A DNA stretch of 64,000 nt from Symbiodinium natans (GCA_905221605.1 CAJNDS010002557.1:929279-993278); one strand, 5' to 3'; shown: positions 12,324-24,440, counted from the first letter of the stretch. Made by a program: numbers and translations. The notes: generated from the sequence alone by a model not told the origin.

Positions 12324-13907
12324 TCTGAGCTAGGGGCCTCATGCCCTCGAGGCGAAGGGGGGTAGGCTTTAGAGTTGAGAGTTTGTAAGGGTTTAGAACG
12401 GCAGCTTTGCGGGTGTGCGCCCGTGAGTCTCAAGAAAAAAAGATGCACTCTGCGCACGTCCACTGTTGATTTTCGAAACCCCAGACCCTAAACTCTAAAG
12501 TTTAGGCCTAAGTCCCTGAACCCCAACCCTGAACCCCAAACCGCAATCCGTGAACCCTCAACCCCTACTGCAATCCGTGAACCCTAAACCCTAAACCCTA
12601 AACCCTAAACCCTAAACCCTTGTAAGCCCAAGACTCCAAACCAAACCTTTAATTAAGCCCTGAGCAGCCCGAAGCCTAAACCCCAAACCCAAAGTATGCA
12701 AAGCTTGAACCCAAAGCCCTAAACTAAAACCCGCTTAGGAGCCCTCACAGCTCTCGCCCAGCACAAAAAGGCCGAAGAACACCCCGCACTGGAGCTAGGG
12801 TTTGGGAGTTTAGGGTTTAGGGTTTGGGGAGTTTAGGGTTTCGGGTTTGGGGAGTTTAGGGTTTAGGGTTTGGGGAGTTTAGGGTTTAGGGGCCCTTGCA
12901 AGTAGTGCTCTCTCCCATTTCGCTCACCCCACGCTCCACGCTGAGGGCATCGATGCTATCTCGCGCCCGAGCGCTTTGAGTGCACAGGCGGGGGCGCCCA
13001 AACCCTATAAACCCTAAACCCTAAACTGCCGCAGGGCTAAGAGCGTTAGGATGTGTTAGGGTCTTGGGGCTAGCTAAGGGTTTCTGAGTCTTAGGGCTCT
13101 AGACGTTCTAGGGTTAGGGCATAGCTAGGGGGGGATTCTCTTAGCATTAGGTGCAGGGTTTACGGTCCATCCCAGTGACCAAAATGAACTACCCAAAGCG
13201 GTTTAGTGTGCAGGGTTCCGGGAGGTGGGTGGATCTGGGAGGCTGAAAACAGCCTGATAAACCTGTGGACCCTTGACCCTCAACCCCAAATCTAGACAAC
13301 ATAGGCCATATAGGCCCTCCCCTAATCACCCTAATCTCTACTCCGGCCTTAAACCCCCACTTATTCCCAAACCCTGTACACCATAAGCCCAAAACGCCAG
13401 GACCTGAATAGGCAAGGGTGTTTCTGGCCATCGATTGTGCTTAAGTTTGGAAGGAAAGGCATCCAGGGAGTTCGAGGCCACACTCCTCAATCAACCTCGA
13501 CCCACCCTTCCCCCCAACCAAAGGCCACTATCAGCCTGCTGTGGGGTAATAAAAACCTCAACCTCTTTGTGAGGGTGTGGGGTTCAAAGTTTGGGGCTTG
13601 GGAGCGTTTGGAAGGGGGGGGGGGGTGGGGGCATAGACCCTAGGATCACCTCCAAAGTCCCCCAATACTTCTTCCACAAAGCCTCAGGAGCCTCGAAGCC
13701 CTCAACGCCCTCAGATTTACATGCTGCGGCCCCAGAGGTATACCCCCAAACCCTAAACCCTTAGCCCTTAGCCCTAAGCCCCAAGCCCTAAGCCCTCAAG
13801 CCTAAGACAGCCCTGCCCACCCCTACCCCTCTTGAGGTGCTGTGGCAAGCCTAGCCCGTGGTCGGTTTTCGCGCGAGTTGGCCGGGACCTGAAGAAGTCG
13901 ATTTTCC

Positions 13908-14035
13908 TGAATGTTCTGATTATTCTAGTTGTTCTAGTTGTTATATAGTTGCTATATTTATTCTAATGAACCTATAGGTATTCTAACTATTCTAATTGTT
14001 CTAGTTCTTCCAATCATTCTACTTGTTCTAATTTG
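13908..14035 (+). repeat. ATTCTAGTTGTTCTA-type short repeat
   Basis: Repeated TTCTA words with spacers such as GTTG, ATTG and ACTAT give an AT-rich, pyrimidine-biased imperfect tandem repeat. Confidence 0.65.
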
Positions 14036-14461
14036 GGAGCTCAGATTCATTGATTATTGTGGTATTGTTTCAGAGAACGCTTTGATGCAATTCATGGTGG
14101 CTTGCTAGGGTGGCGGGGGTCCAGCTGGAACTGGGACGTAGAGTTGGAAAAGGCTTTTTATGGCAGCAAAGAGTTTTTTTGAGGAAGTCCGCGCCCGGGA
14201 TGACTTTGATTGCGAAACCGAACTGTCGACGATGTCCCGCACTGGCTTCCGCAGGGTCACCCTTAACCCGACTAATTATAAACCCTAAACCCTAAACCCT
14301 TAACCCTTAACCCTTAACCGCTCAACACCCTCAGGGCTTGCTGTTCAGAGCGCCGGTTGTAGGTAGGAGCCCGAACAGCAGCCACCCCCATTATCAGCCT
14401 ACGTTGCCGGCACATCTCGCACCCCGGACCAGGTTTCAGCAGCAGGGGTGCTTGAGCATCC

Positions 14462-14552
14462 TGTTCCCCCTTATACTAACAGTCCTTAGTAGGGATTATA
14501 GTAACCCCCCTGTTAGTATCCTTATTCAGGACTGTTTGTCTCAGGGGGAACA
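14462..14552. mobile_element. Fold-back (MITE-like) element, family 2
   Basis: Terminal inverted repeats TGTTCCCCCTTATACTAAC and, inverted, GTTTGTCTCAGGGGGAACA, each followed by GTCC or preceded by GGAC. A second copy lies at 59,431-59,521. 91 bp, non-coding. Confidence 0.72.
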
Positions 14553-14689
14553 TCCCAACCTACAGTACCCTACACCCAAAAGCCTGGGCCTAAGCCCTCG
14601 GAAGTCGAGTCGTGCACGCTGCGCCTCGAGGCTGCCATGGACATCTTCTCTCTGGGCTGCGCCGGCTCCCCAAGAATTCACACGTTTCT

Positions 14690-14735
14690 TTTCACGTGTG
14701 CGTGCGTGTGCGTGCGCGTGCGTGCGTGTCGCTGG
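14690..14735 (+). repeat. Alternating purine-pyrimidine (TGCG) stretch
   Basis: GTGTGCGTGCGTGTGCG-type alternation over about 45 bases, with Z-DNA potential. Confidence 0.7.
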
Positions 14736-14872
14736 TATGCTTGAGTGCACAAGGCTTGCCAAGGTAAACAGCCCAAGACTCCCCGTAGACATGTGTACTC
14801 GGGCTTTGAGGCCCCTCGGCCCGTGCTTCGCATCGGTTCAGGATTCGGACTCGGGATTCAGCGTGTGTATGC

Positions 14873-15090
14873 TTAGAGAAGTGAAGGAGAGAGGAGAGAA
14901 TCAGAGAGGAGAGAGGAGGAGAGAGGAGGAGAGAGGAGGAGAGAGGAGGAGAGAGGAGGCGAGAGCAGGTGAGAGGAGGTGAGAGCAGGTGAGAGGAGGT
15001 TAGAGCAGGTGAGAGGAGGTGAGAGGAGGAGAGAGGGGGTGAGGGGGTGAGTGGTGAGAGGAGAGAGAGTGAGAAGGTGAGAGGCCCGGT
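14873..15090 (+). repeat. Purine-rich GAGAGGAGG minisatellite
   Basis: Over 200 bases of nearly pure purine on the plus strand, in units such as GAGAGGAGGA and GAGAGCAGGT. It can form triplex DNA. The open frames on either strand are artefacts. Confidence 0.9.
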
Positions 15091-15546
15091 AAGGGGGAGA
15101 GTGACGGTGAGAATGCGACCATGTCAAACCCAGATTTTCTGAGCAACCTATAGGTGCTTGCCGAAGTGTTCCTGGACGGACAAACTCTGTTGGACTTGCG
15201 GGGACCCTGGTCATTTGCCGCTGCTCGTGAAACCGGACCTTGACGGTTTAGAGTTTGGGGTACAATCCCACCAGCCTTGTAGCTGTAAGACCCCGAAACC
15301 CTCTCACCCACCCTAAACCCACAGCTAAGAATCCTTGCCATCGGTGCCTGAGCCGCCCCAGCAGCCTGTAGCCCCGCAACCTACCCTACCTACGTGTAGA
15401 GCCCTGAAACGTAGACACACCCTACCCTGAAACGCAGACACACCCTACCCTCCAGGCTCTAACCTTCAAAACCCTGTTTCCCGTCAACCCTAAACATGAA
15501 GCCTAAACCTTCACTGCATATTGCGGGGCCCCCCTAGTAAACTCTT

Positions 15547-15577
15547 CAGTAGCAGTAGCAGTAGCAGTAGTTGTAGC

Positions 15578-15630
<53 letters not shown>

Positions 15631-15643
15631 CAGCAACAGCAGT
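15547..15643 (+). repeat. AGT/AGC trinucleotide array
   Basis: About 32 triplets of AGT and AGC. The inverted form (CTA/CTG) lies at 16,684-16,782, on the other side of the zinc-finger exon. Confidence 0.95.
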
Positions 15644-15840
15644 AGTACCTCCGAGACATGGCCCTCAAGCAGCATTGAACTTGTAGGAGACAGGCATGAG
15701 GGGTAAAGCATGTCCCAGCATTTCATGTGTCAAGGGAGTCTCAGAGTCCAGGATTCCAGGATATGTGTATGAAGCAGCACCTTACTGAGTTTCCTGTAAC
15801 AAGCCTGTGCTGAGCAGTCGACCATAAACGCGGCTCCGAG

Positions 15841-16446
15841 ATGGGGAAGAAGAAGGAGCAGAGAGAAGCCCAGGGTGCTGCCGCGGAATGGCTTCTTGCG
15901 CAGCTACGTGTTGGAGATGCACGTTCAAAAGACCTCCATGACGCTTTGCTTGAACTGCCGGGTTTACCTGCTTATCACCCTGAAGGGCTGGCCTGGAGCT
16001 ACAAGTCCGCTTCAAGCAGTGCAAGTCTGTGTCGCACCTTCCTGACGTCGTGGGTGAGTGAGGCCTGGGGAGCTCCGAGAGACCTTGCAGTGACTCTGAG
16101 AAATAAATCTTCAAATCCCGAGTTCGTGCGGAAAGTGATGGGAGAGGTTCTTCAAGGATCGCACGACACGGAGCTGGAGCAAAAGTATTCCGAGCTGTGC
16201 AGATCTGCTGGAAGCCAGAATGGTTCAAACACTGGGTCCAACAAGAGAAAGCGGATGCAAGCCTTCGGACAGTCATTCCAGTGCCCAGAATGCGCTGAGA
16301 TCTTTCCGTGTGCTAGCTCCAAGTGGGGCATCCTCCTGGAACACATGCAGAAAGTCCACCCAGGAGCTACCAAGCCCAACCGCAAAGCCTGTCTCGTGGA
16401 TGTGGCTGCTGATGGAACGGTGGCGCCATCGGGCGAGAAGCATGGG
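15841..16446 (+). CDS. Host zinc-finger exon (partial gene)
   Basis: About 202 residues from ATG 15,841. The N-terminal 120 residues are helical (AAAEWLLAQLRVGDARSKDL; FLTSWVSEAWGAPRDLAVTL). A basic NKRKRM patch (about 133-138) could be a nuclear signal. A C2H2-like finger follows: C148, C151, H168, H173 (CPEC ... EHMQKVHPG), with a 16-residue spacer instead of the usual 12. The frame ends in GGGTAAGTA, a strong splice donor at 16,446, so the open frame probably continues in a later exon and the TAA inside the donor is not the true stop. No telomere-like repeats interrupt it, and codon use is GC-rich and host-like. Family unknown; I cannot find the next exon. Confidence 0.6.
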
Positions 16447-16683
16447 TAAGTAGAGGGAATGGTGGATGAAACATGATGTAAAAAAGAAAGCTTAGCAAGA
16501 ACAGCGCGGACTGGACGATATTGCAGCTTGCTAAGTGAAATCGCTACGAAAATCTCTGTATCGGGATTGCGCAATTTGGCAATTGTATATCTATATATAA
16601 GATGTATATATATATATATGTACAGAAATGCGTGTACACAGAGTACAAATGTGAAACCCCTTGCTTACAACCGAAGACGCTCC

Positions 16684-16782
16684 TGCTACCACTACCACGA
16701 CTACCGCTCCTACTACTACTGCTACTACTGCTACTACGACTGCTGCTACTACTACTGCTACTACTGCTACTACTGCTACTGC
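16684..16782 (-). repeat. CTA/CTG trinucleotide array
   Basis: Reverse-complement type of the array at 15,547; the two flank the zinc-finger exon. Confidence 0.9.
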
Positions 16783-17248
16783 CAGGCTGGGGTGAGGGTT
16801 CTATGTCTCGTTAGGAAGAACCACAAAGAAGGAGATTTGCAGAGGGAGCGCAAATCCTAAAGCCTAAGGCCCCAAATGCTCCCCACCCACCCACCCCGCA
16901 AGAACCTTATACACCCTAGTGTTGTGAACCCCCTCCCCGCCCGTTCAACTTCTTGTCTTTGAACACAGAAAGCGCCCCACCAGGTTTGCTTCCCGCCGTG
17001 CTTTGGGCTCGAGGGTTTTTTGGGGTCGTATACTAGAATCCCCCATAGCTAGCCCAAAAAGGAACTAGATTGGAGCCTTCAGGTAGGGTTGAAGCGTTAG
17101 GGGTTTCGGGCGGGATTCAGGGCAGACGACTGGCAGCGCTGGCTCAAGCTACAATCACACCACCTCAATCCGTCAAACCCATGCAAGCCTCTTGCAAGCT
17201 CCAAAACCTGGGCTCTTAACTTTCGACCCCCACATGCTAAGCCCTACC

Positions 17249-17279
<31 letters not shown>

Positions 17280-17634
17280 AAAAAAAAAACACTCGGCTCC
17301 TCATAGGTGACCTGGAGCCGGTTTGGGGTTGGCCGTCCCCTGTCCGTGTATTGATTTCACTGCATCTCTCAGAGTTTCTACGGTGTTGAACCTCAGGGTT
17401 TAGGGTTTAGGGTTTAGGGTTCAGCAGCTCCGGGTCGAGCAATCTCTAGTAGAGCCGCTGTTTGGGCTCTCGAAAAAAACCCACCCGCCCAGAGAATCCC
17501 AAAACATTAAGAAATAAAAAGTTTATATTTTTCATCAGCAAGCCCTGTCCTCCAACCTCACTCGTCATGGACCATCCTACCCACGAACCATTTCATCGGC
17601 CTGGAAAGGAGGGGGAGGGGGGGGGGAGGGTGGG
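16783..17634. other. Host non-coding DNA
   Basis: Includes a C run followed by an A run (17,249-17,289) and three TTTAGGG units near 17,397. No gene seen. Confidence 0.5.
17249..17289. repeat. Poly-C / poly-A junction
   Basis: About 20 C directly followed by about 20 A. Confidence 0.9.
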
Positions 17635-18260
17635 GACGTCGATCTGGAAGGGCCAAAACCAAGGCCAAGGCCGCACACGCACGGGCGAGGACAAGGCCAG
17701 ACCCGCGAGTGCCCAACAGCCAAGGCCAAGGCCAAGGCCGCGCACGCTCGGCCAGGACAAGGCCGGACCCTTGAGTGCCCAACAGGGCCGGTCGATCTGA
17801 AAGGGCCAAGGGCAAGGTCAAGGCTGTGCGCGCGCGGGCCAGGACAAGGCCAGACCCTTGAGTGCCCAACAGGGCCGGTCGATTTGGAAGGGCCAAGGCC
17901 AAGGCCAAGGCCGCGCGCGCGCGGGCCAGGACAAGGCCAGACCCGCGAGTGCCCAACAGGGACGGTCGATCTGGAAGGGCCAAGGCCAAGGCCGCGCGCG
18001 CGTGGGCCAGGACAAGGCCAGACCCGCGAGTGCCCAACAGGGACGGTCGATCTGGAAGGGCCAAGGCCAAGGCCGCGCGCGCGTGGGCCAGGACAAGGCC
18101 AGACCCGCGAGTGCCCAACAGGGACGGTCGATCTGGAAGGGCCAAGGCCAAGGCCGCGCGCGCGTGGGCCAGGACAAGGCCAGACCCTTGAGTGCCCAAC
18201 AGGGCCGGTCGATCTGGAAGGATGGCCCCAGGGCCAGTGAGTAACAGGGCCGGTCGATTT
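17635..18260 (+). repeat. 81-bp minisatellite
   Basis: Units start at 17,787, 17,874, 17,961, 18,042, 18,123 and 18,204 (steps of 87, 87, 81, 81, 81), plus diverged units before. Each has GGTCGATCTGGAAGGGCCAA, a GCGCGCGCG tract, and GAGTGCCCAACAGG. All steps are multiples of 3, so frames stay open on both strands; the long open frames are by-products. Confidence 0.95.
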
Positions 18261-20822
18261 GCTGACTATAGGGTTTAAATATATATAGGTAAGAGAGGTT
18301 TAGGGTTTAGGGTTTAGGTCGACCCATTTATCCACCTCCCACCCTAAACCCTAGACATCTTTGCATAGACCTTAAACCCTAACAACCCTAAAAAGCCCCG
18401 AAAGACCCTGCACCCTGGCAGCCCTAAAAGCCCCAACCTTGCCCTGGGCACTTAGAGCTCTTTCTCCCAACGCTCGTTCCGCCGACATGGCCGCAACTCG
18501 AGGATGCCAATTGCAGATACCTACGAATGGCCCCACCCAAAAAAAAGAAAGGAAGGTATTCTTCCTTATAGGGGCAATGTAGGGATTGTACCCCAAAAAT
18601 AAGGGGCAATGTAGGGATTGATTTTTTTTTGCAGTTTGGGGGGGCGGGGGGTTCTTAAGCAAATTGCAGATACGCTTGTCCCCAAGTCTTCACGACTCCT
18701 TGCCTTACAGCGTTGTGGAGTTGGAGTTTATGCGTTTAGGGTGTATGATGGTGTATGCGTTTGAGGTGGAAAACATGTTAGGGGCTGCACATTTAGGACT
18801 TTTCCGCTTAGGGTGTCTGCGTACTGCTTGGGGATTAGGGTTTAGACCCTGAACCCCAGTCAGAAACCCTCGGGAACTCCAACGCTGAACACCCAGCCCC
18901 CTAAACCCCACTGCTCACCAAGTTCGTCCTTTGCTCGGGTACAGTAAAGAGCTGTTTAACTAAGCAACCACACGGCGAATCTACCTAAGCCCTATCCCAA
19001 AACCCGACTCTGCAAGACCAGGAGCCAAGAGACCAGTCGTGCGCAAGCAGGAGGAGGGATTCGTCGGGGAGCTCAGGCGCAAGGGTTCTTGCAGCTCTTG
19101 CCCCTTGTGGGTTTTCCAAAGAAGTCCGGAAGTAGTGTTCAGGGTTCAGGAGTATATAGGAACGACTCGGGCGCCAAGGATAGACTGCCCCCGCACGGTT
19201 AGGTTGAACACAACTTAGAGGGAACATTGTAGTCCAATTCACATATTGCAGTCCTCCTCACCCCCAAACCCCCCCTTCCAACGCCAAAAATACTCCCGTT
19301 CCATTTTTTGGGGCTGGTTGTTACCTTGGGAGAGGGGATTTCTGAGAACGAAATTGGGTAACTCTGATATGATACACGCTTGAGTACATCCTGGCCTGTA
19401 ACCCACAGGCGCTAAGCCTTTGAACCTTAGGGGCATATTAAACCATGTTTCGGATTTAGGGCTTATGCCCCAACCTCAATCCTGCAAACCCTAAGACCTA
19501 AACCCGAAACCCTAAACCCTAACCCTAAACCCTAACCCTAAACCCTAAACCCTAAACCCGCCAACCTCCGCCTCGAGGGAGCTCCTCCGGGATCTTTTCG
19601 ATGCCATGCCGTCCATTCCACCTGCGCCCCTTGCATGAACGTCCCAAAACTTCAGGGTTCAGGGTTTGGGGTTTAGAGTTTAGGGTTTGGGGTTTAGGGT
19701 TAGGGTTTGGGGTTTGGGGATTAGAGTGCAGAGATTACAAGGTGCAGGGCTATGAAGAGTTCCTAAACCCTGAACCCCTGAGCCTTGATCCCCGGACCCT
19801 GCCCTTAAACCCGATTTTCCGCTCAAAGGCCTCTGCAAGTTGAAACATTGCGCTGACACGTACTTGCATACTTAATAATGCGAATTGTCCTGGTTCTACT
19901 TATCAGGAAGTGTCTCTCAAAAAGAGCATAATCACCTGGGTTTTGGGCTAAAAGGTTTCAGGGTTTGGGGGTTTAGGGTTTAGGGTTTCGGGTTTAGGGT
20001 TTAGGGTTTAGGGTTTACGATCTGGAGCTGTGGGAGCTTGGGCCCACGAAAGGCTTGAAAACCCCGACCTCAGTTTCTAATTCCTCGGATTTAGGTGCGA
20101 AGGTTAAAACCCTAAACCCTAAACCCTAAGCCCTAAGCCCTAAGCCCTAAACCCTAAACCCTAAACCCTTCACAGCTCCTTGACCCGAAGCCTGCTCAAG
20201 ACCCGAAGCCCAAAACGCCCAACTCCCAAACTGAACTTGAGTTGGAATAAGAGGTCCACCTCTTCCTTAGCAAAATCGGATGCTCAATCACCCCTAAAGC
20301 CTAAACCCCTATACCCCAGGCATAACCGGATGCTCAATCACCCCGAAACCCCAAACCCTAAGCGCTCAACCCTCAAACCTATCATCATTGCTGAGGCTGC
20401 GTTCGACATTGGCCTTTGCCGTGCCCCTGGTGGCGCGCCACGGGCTTTTTTGATGTAAGGCTTTAGGGTTTGTAGGGTTTAGGGTTCGGGGTTTAAGGTT
20501 CGGTGTGTGCGGGTTAAGGGTGTAAGGGTTTAAGGGGTTTAGGGTGTGAGCAAGCTGCGAGTTGTCGAAGTTTCTAGGAATAGCGCTTGTGCTCCCCTAG
20601 GCAGGCCTTGAGGATATTTCTTGAATTTCCATTGCTGTTGGGTTTAAGCGGATCTTATTTCGGACTCTTGTTTCGCTGGTCATTAGAGGGCCAACCTTGT
20701 CCGAGACGGACTTGGCAGCGTGAATCCTACCCGATTCCCCCCCCCCTCCCTATCAGAGCCCTCGACTCGACTGCCCCGAGCCCGATTCCCTGCAGCCCCA
20801 GCACCGATGAAGACCTGCCAAG

Positions 20823-20926
20823 CCCTAAACCCTAAACCCTAAACCCTAAACCCTAAACCCTAAACCCTAAACCCTAAACCCTAAACCCTAAACCCTAAAC
20901 CCTAAACCCTAAACCCTAAACCCTAA
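20823..20926 (+). repeat. Interstitial telomere-like array (CCCTAAA)
   Basis: About 15 perfect units, followed by a C run. Confidence 0.95.
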
Positions 20927-21167
20927 ATAAACTCCTCCCCCCCCCCCCCCCTTCTAAGCCACACTCGCAGGCGATTTTTCTCACCTTCCGGAAGCTGCCG
21001 GCCATGCGGGTCGAGAATGGAAGCCGGGGGGGGGGCGGGGGGGTTTAGGCTTTAGGCTTTAGGGTTTAGGGTTTAGGGTCTAGGGTTTAGGGTTTAGGGA
21101 TTAGGGATTAGGGTTTAGGGTCTTAGGTTTATAGGGTCTAGGGTTTAGGGAATGAGGTGGAGGGTAG

Positions 21168-21262
21168 GTCGGAAGAAGTAGTAGTAATGTTCCCTGGTGG
21201 TCCCTTTGAAGTTGTACTATAATAGTAACCCCCAAAACCCTTTTCTAATTATTTTGGCGCCG
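21168..21262. mobile_element. Fold-back element, family 4 (diverged)
   Basis: GGTCGGAAGAAGTAGTAGTA at the left and CCCCCAAAACCCTTTTCTAA toward the right, ending TTTTGGCGCCG, resemble copies near 57,691 and 60,801. Confidence 0.5.
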
Positions 21263-22761
21263 ATATGATGGGGTTAAGCGGGCTTAGTGTTCAGGGGCTG
21301 AGGGTAACTAGGATCTGTAGGGCTTGTTTAGGGACCGCAAGGCTTTCGAGTAGTGGGGGTTTAGGGCTGCAGAAATTAAATGCTCCAAGGGTAAAGTTCC
21401 GGGTTTTTACGCGTACGTTGGGATTTAGGGTTTTTTGGGGTTTGGAACAGAAGGAAGGGTGTAGTTAGCGATTACTGGTGTTTATGCATGAGCCAGGGAA
21501 ACTGCAACAGCTGATGAAATCTTTGTAGCGAATCTTTGTAGGCTGGGGCAGCCACAGGGTTAGACCTTTACTTGAGTTTAGGGTATTCGGGTCACTTGCT
21601 AGTTATAGGGAATTGGGGGAACTAGGTACCCCTTGTAATCGCCTATATGCCTGAAGAGCGACGGTGTCTCGCACCTTCAGAGAAACCCCTCTACGCCCTA
21701 AGCCCCAAGCTGCTGCTAGCGCCTTGACATGCAAAAAAGGAAAGCCTGGAGAAGGTCACACCACAGATGTGTTCGGATGAGACGATGTTTAGTGGGTTCA
21801 CAGGGTTCATATGGGTTAAGGGTTGAGTCTCTTCTTAAGCCCTGGAACCTGAAAGCCTACACGTGCAGGCGTTGACAGCTGCGATCCCATCAGGACGTAC
21901 GGAGAGATCACCAAGCATCTTGGCTTCTTTGAAGGACTATATAAACACTAGTGACAGTGTTTGTCTATGTGTACATGCCTAATACAGGGGTCTTAGCCCA
22001 AACTCTTGATCCTAATAAAATTTCCCAATACAGAGGCACTCGAGTACTCACGTCATTGTTGCTCTTGGGTCGGTCGTGCGATGCGCCGCAATACGTAGAG
22101 AAGGGGATGGAGAATCCTAAGTCCAAGCCGCTGATGAGAACAGGACTTGTGAGTCTTAGCATGGGGTCAGCAGGCTTAGGGTTTAGGGATGTTTAGGGTT
22201 TAAGGTCTATGGGGTTTTATGGGGTTTTATGGGATTTATAGGCTTCAGGGTGTCTGTAGCGTAAATTGCTGGCCCAGCCAACAGCCCCAATCCGGACCCA
22301 GGCCTAAAGCCTAAATCCTGCAGACCCCAATGCCTCAGAAGCCCCAAGTTCTAAACCCCAAGACTTTCAGACCCTAAGACCCCAAGACCCTAAGGCCCTA
22401 AGACCCTTTACCCTAAGACAAAGCTCTGAGCCCTCTGGTGCTCGCACCTGAGGAGCGGTATGCTCTCCGTAGCCCAACTGGCGGCAAAACCAGGCGCGCC
22501 AGGGTAAACCTGAAAAGCCTCAAGGGTTTAGGGCTAACAGGGTTTAGGGTTTAGGGCGTATAATTAGGGCTTATAGGGTTTAGGGCTTAGGGCCTAGGGC
22601 TTAGGTGTGAACTGTTAGGGCTTGAAACTTGAAAGGGCTTTGGAGCTTTGGGGCTTGAGAGGGCTGTTTTAGGCGCACCAGAAAATGGCACTAGGCCCGA
22701 ACCTGCAGAAGAATAGGAAGCCCGGAATGAATGGCCCAGAATTCAGACTGTACAAATTATA

Positions 22762-24440
22762 GTGACGTCAGCGACGTCATTTTGAAATTAGCGCCAAATT
22801 AGTGACGTCAGAAATCCGAAATTAAGCCAAATTAAGGACCTGGTTTGGCACCAACAAGCTGTAGAACCTGAGGCCCCTCCTGGTTGGTTTTGGGGCTTGG
22901 AATTGGCTTCAAAAACCCTATCTGGCCCAGATAGGGTTTTTGGGAGCAAAAAAAACCCTATCTGGCCCAGATAGGGTTTTTTGAGCAAAAAAACCCTATC
23001 TGGCCCAGATAGGGTTTTTTGAGCAAAAACTGGCCCGTCCCCTTCCCTGCCCCCCCTCTCCCCTTCCCCGCACCCCCCCACCCCTCCTGGTTGGGTTTGG
23101 TGCTTGGAATTGGCTTCAAAAACCCTATCTGGCCCAGATAAGGTTTTTCGGAGCAAAAACTGGCCCGTCCCCTTCCTGCCCCCCCCTCTCCCCGCACAAC
23201 CCCCCGACCCCTTCTGGTTGGGTTTGGGGCTTGGAATTGGCTTCAAAAACCCTATCTTTTTCAGAGCAAAAAAACCCTATGTGGCCCAGATAGGTTTTTT
23301 TTGGGCAGAAAAAAACCCTATCTGGCCCAGATAGGGTTTTTTTAAGCTAAAACTGGCCCGTCCCCTTCCTTGCCCCCCCCCTCTCCCCTCCCCCGCACCC
23401 TGCAGCCCTTCTGGTTGGGTTCGGGGCTTGGAATTGGCTTCAAAAACCCTATCTGGCCCAGATAGGGTTTTTCAGAGCAAAAAAACCCTATCTGGCCCAG
23501 ATAGGGTTTATTTGACAAAAAACCCTATCTGGCCCAGATAGGGTTTTTTGGAGCAAAAACTGGCCCGTCCCTTCCCCTCTCCCCTCCCCCGCACCACCCC
23601 ACCCCTCCTGGTTGGGATTGGGGCTTGGAATTGGCATCCAAAACCCTATCTGGCCCAGATAGAGTTTTTGGGAGCAAAAAAAACCTATCTGGCCCAGATA
23701 GGGTTTTTTTGAGCAAAAACTGGCCCGTCCCCTTCCCTGCCCCCCCCTCTCCCCTCCCCGCACCCCCCAGCCCTTATGGTTGGGTTTGGGGCTTGGAATT
23801 GGCTTCAAAAACCCTATTTGGCCCAGATAGGGTTTTTCAGAGCAAAAAAACCCTATCTGGCCCAGATAGGGTTTTTTGAGCAAAAAATTGGCCGAGTCCC
23901 TTCCCCTGCCCCCCCTCTCGGTTTGGGGCTTGGAATTTGGTTTCGCGTTCTGGAGTTTGGGTTAGCACAGGTCGCCCTGAAATATGGGGTTTGGCTTTGC
24001 TTCGGCCCTATTTGGCCAGATAGACTCAAAAAAACCCTATCTGGCCCAGATAGGTTTTTTTTTTCAGGGTTTGGGGCAAGGTTTGGGGTACAGGGCCCAA
24101 ATCGGCTTGACATTGTGTTTTGGGCTGCAGACAGGCTCGTTGTCGGGTTGTTTCAAGGTCGTTGTAGGGTTGTTTCAGGGTGGCCCAGGTAGGCTCCTTT
24201 TAATAGGTTGTTGCAGGGTTTGAGTGAGTTTAGGGCAGGGCTGAGAGTTTTAGGTTCCGTCAGGCCCTTGAGTTTGGGTGGCTGGGCTATGTGTAAACCC
24301 TGGAGCTTAATTTCGGAAACGAAATTAAGCGCGACTTCCTTAATTTCAATTTTGAAATTAAGCGCGACGTCACTAATTTCGCGTTTCATATTTAGCGCGA
24401 CGTCATTTGCTTAATTTGGGTTTTGAAATTGATATAATTT
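22762..24440. mobile_element. Palindrome-rich repeat array bounded by inverted segments
   Basis: The core (22,900-24,065) is a higher-order tandem array. About 15 copies of a palindrome centred on CCCTATCTGG-C-CCAGATAGGG, flanked by A and T runs, alternate with a C-rich segment (TGGCCCGTCCCCTTCC) and GGGGCTTGGAATTGGCTTC. The outer segments (22,762-22,840 and 24,303-24,440) carry GACGTCA and GAAATTAG/CTAATTTC words in inverted arrangement. This resembles a non-autonomous element with inverted ends that has accumulated hairpins. No real gene; open frames reflect the repeat. Confidence 0.7.

Larger units (their letters stand above)
10211..14461. other. Host non-coding DNA
   Basis: Degenerate telomere-like DNA with arrays at 12,236 and 12,580-12,620, and TTTGGGGAGTTTAGGG variants at 12,800-12,895. 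No supported gene. Confidence 0.45.
18261..22761. other. Host non-coding DNA
   Basis: Telomere-like copies in both orientations (19,500-19,560, 19,970-20,015, 20,105-20,170 and 21,055-21,120). GGGGCAATGTAGGGATTG occurs twice at 18,569-18,620. No supported gene. Confidence 0.45.

Noticed and set aside
14873-15341. Ser/Leu/Pro-rich frames on the minus strand
   Set aside because: Translation of a purine-rich minisatellite, not a gene.
15511-15726. Poly-Ser and poly-Leu frames
   Set aside because: Translation of the AGT/AGC triplet array in both directions.
17558-18199. Long repeat-protein frames on both strands
   Set aside because: Products of an 81-bp minisatellite whose unit is a multiple of three; no start context or unique domain.
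21885-21955. Frame reading CDPIRTYGEITKHLGFFEGL
   Set aside because: Protein-like, but too short, with no splice borders or family match to support it.
22900-24065. CRISPR-like appearance of repeats with spacers
   Set aside because: Palindromic repeats here alternate with repeated, not unique, segments, and the DNA is eukaryotic.
22788-24192. Overlapping frames with repeated PYLGQIGF / LSGPDRVF
   Set aside because: They arise from the palindromic repeat read in different frames on both strands.
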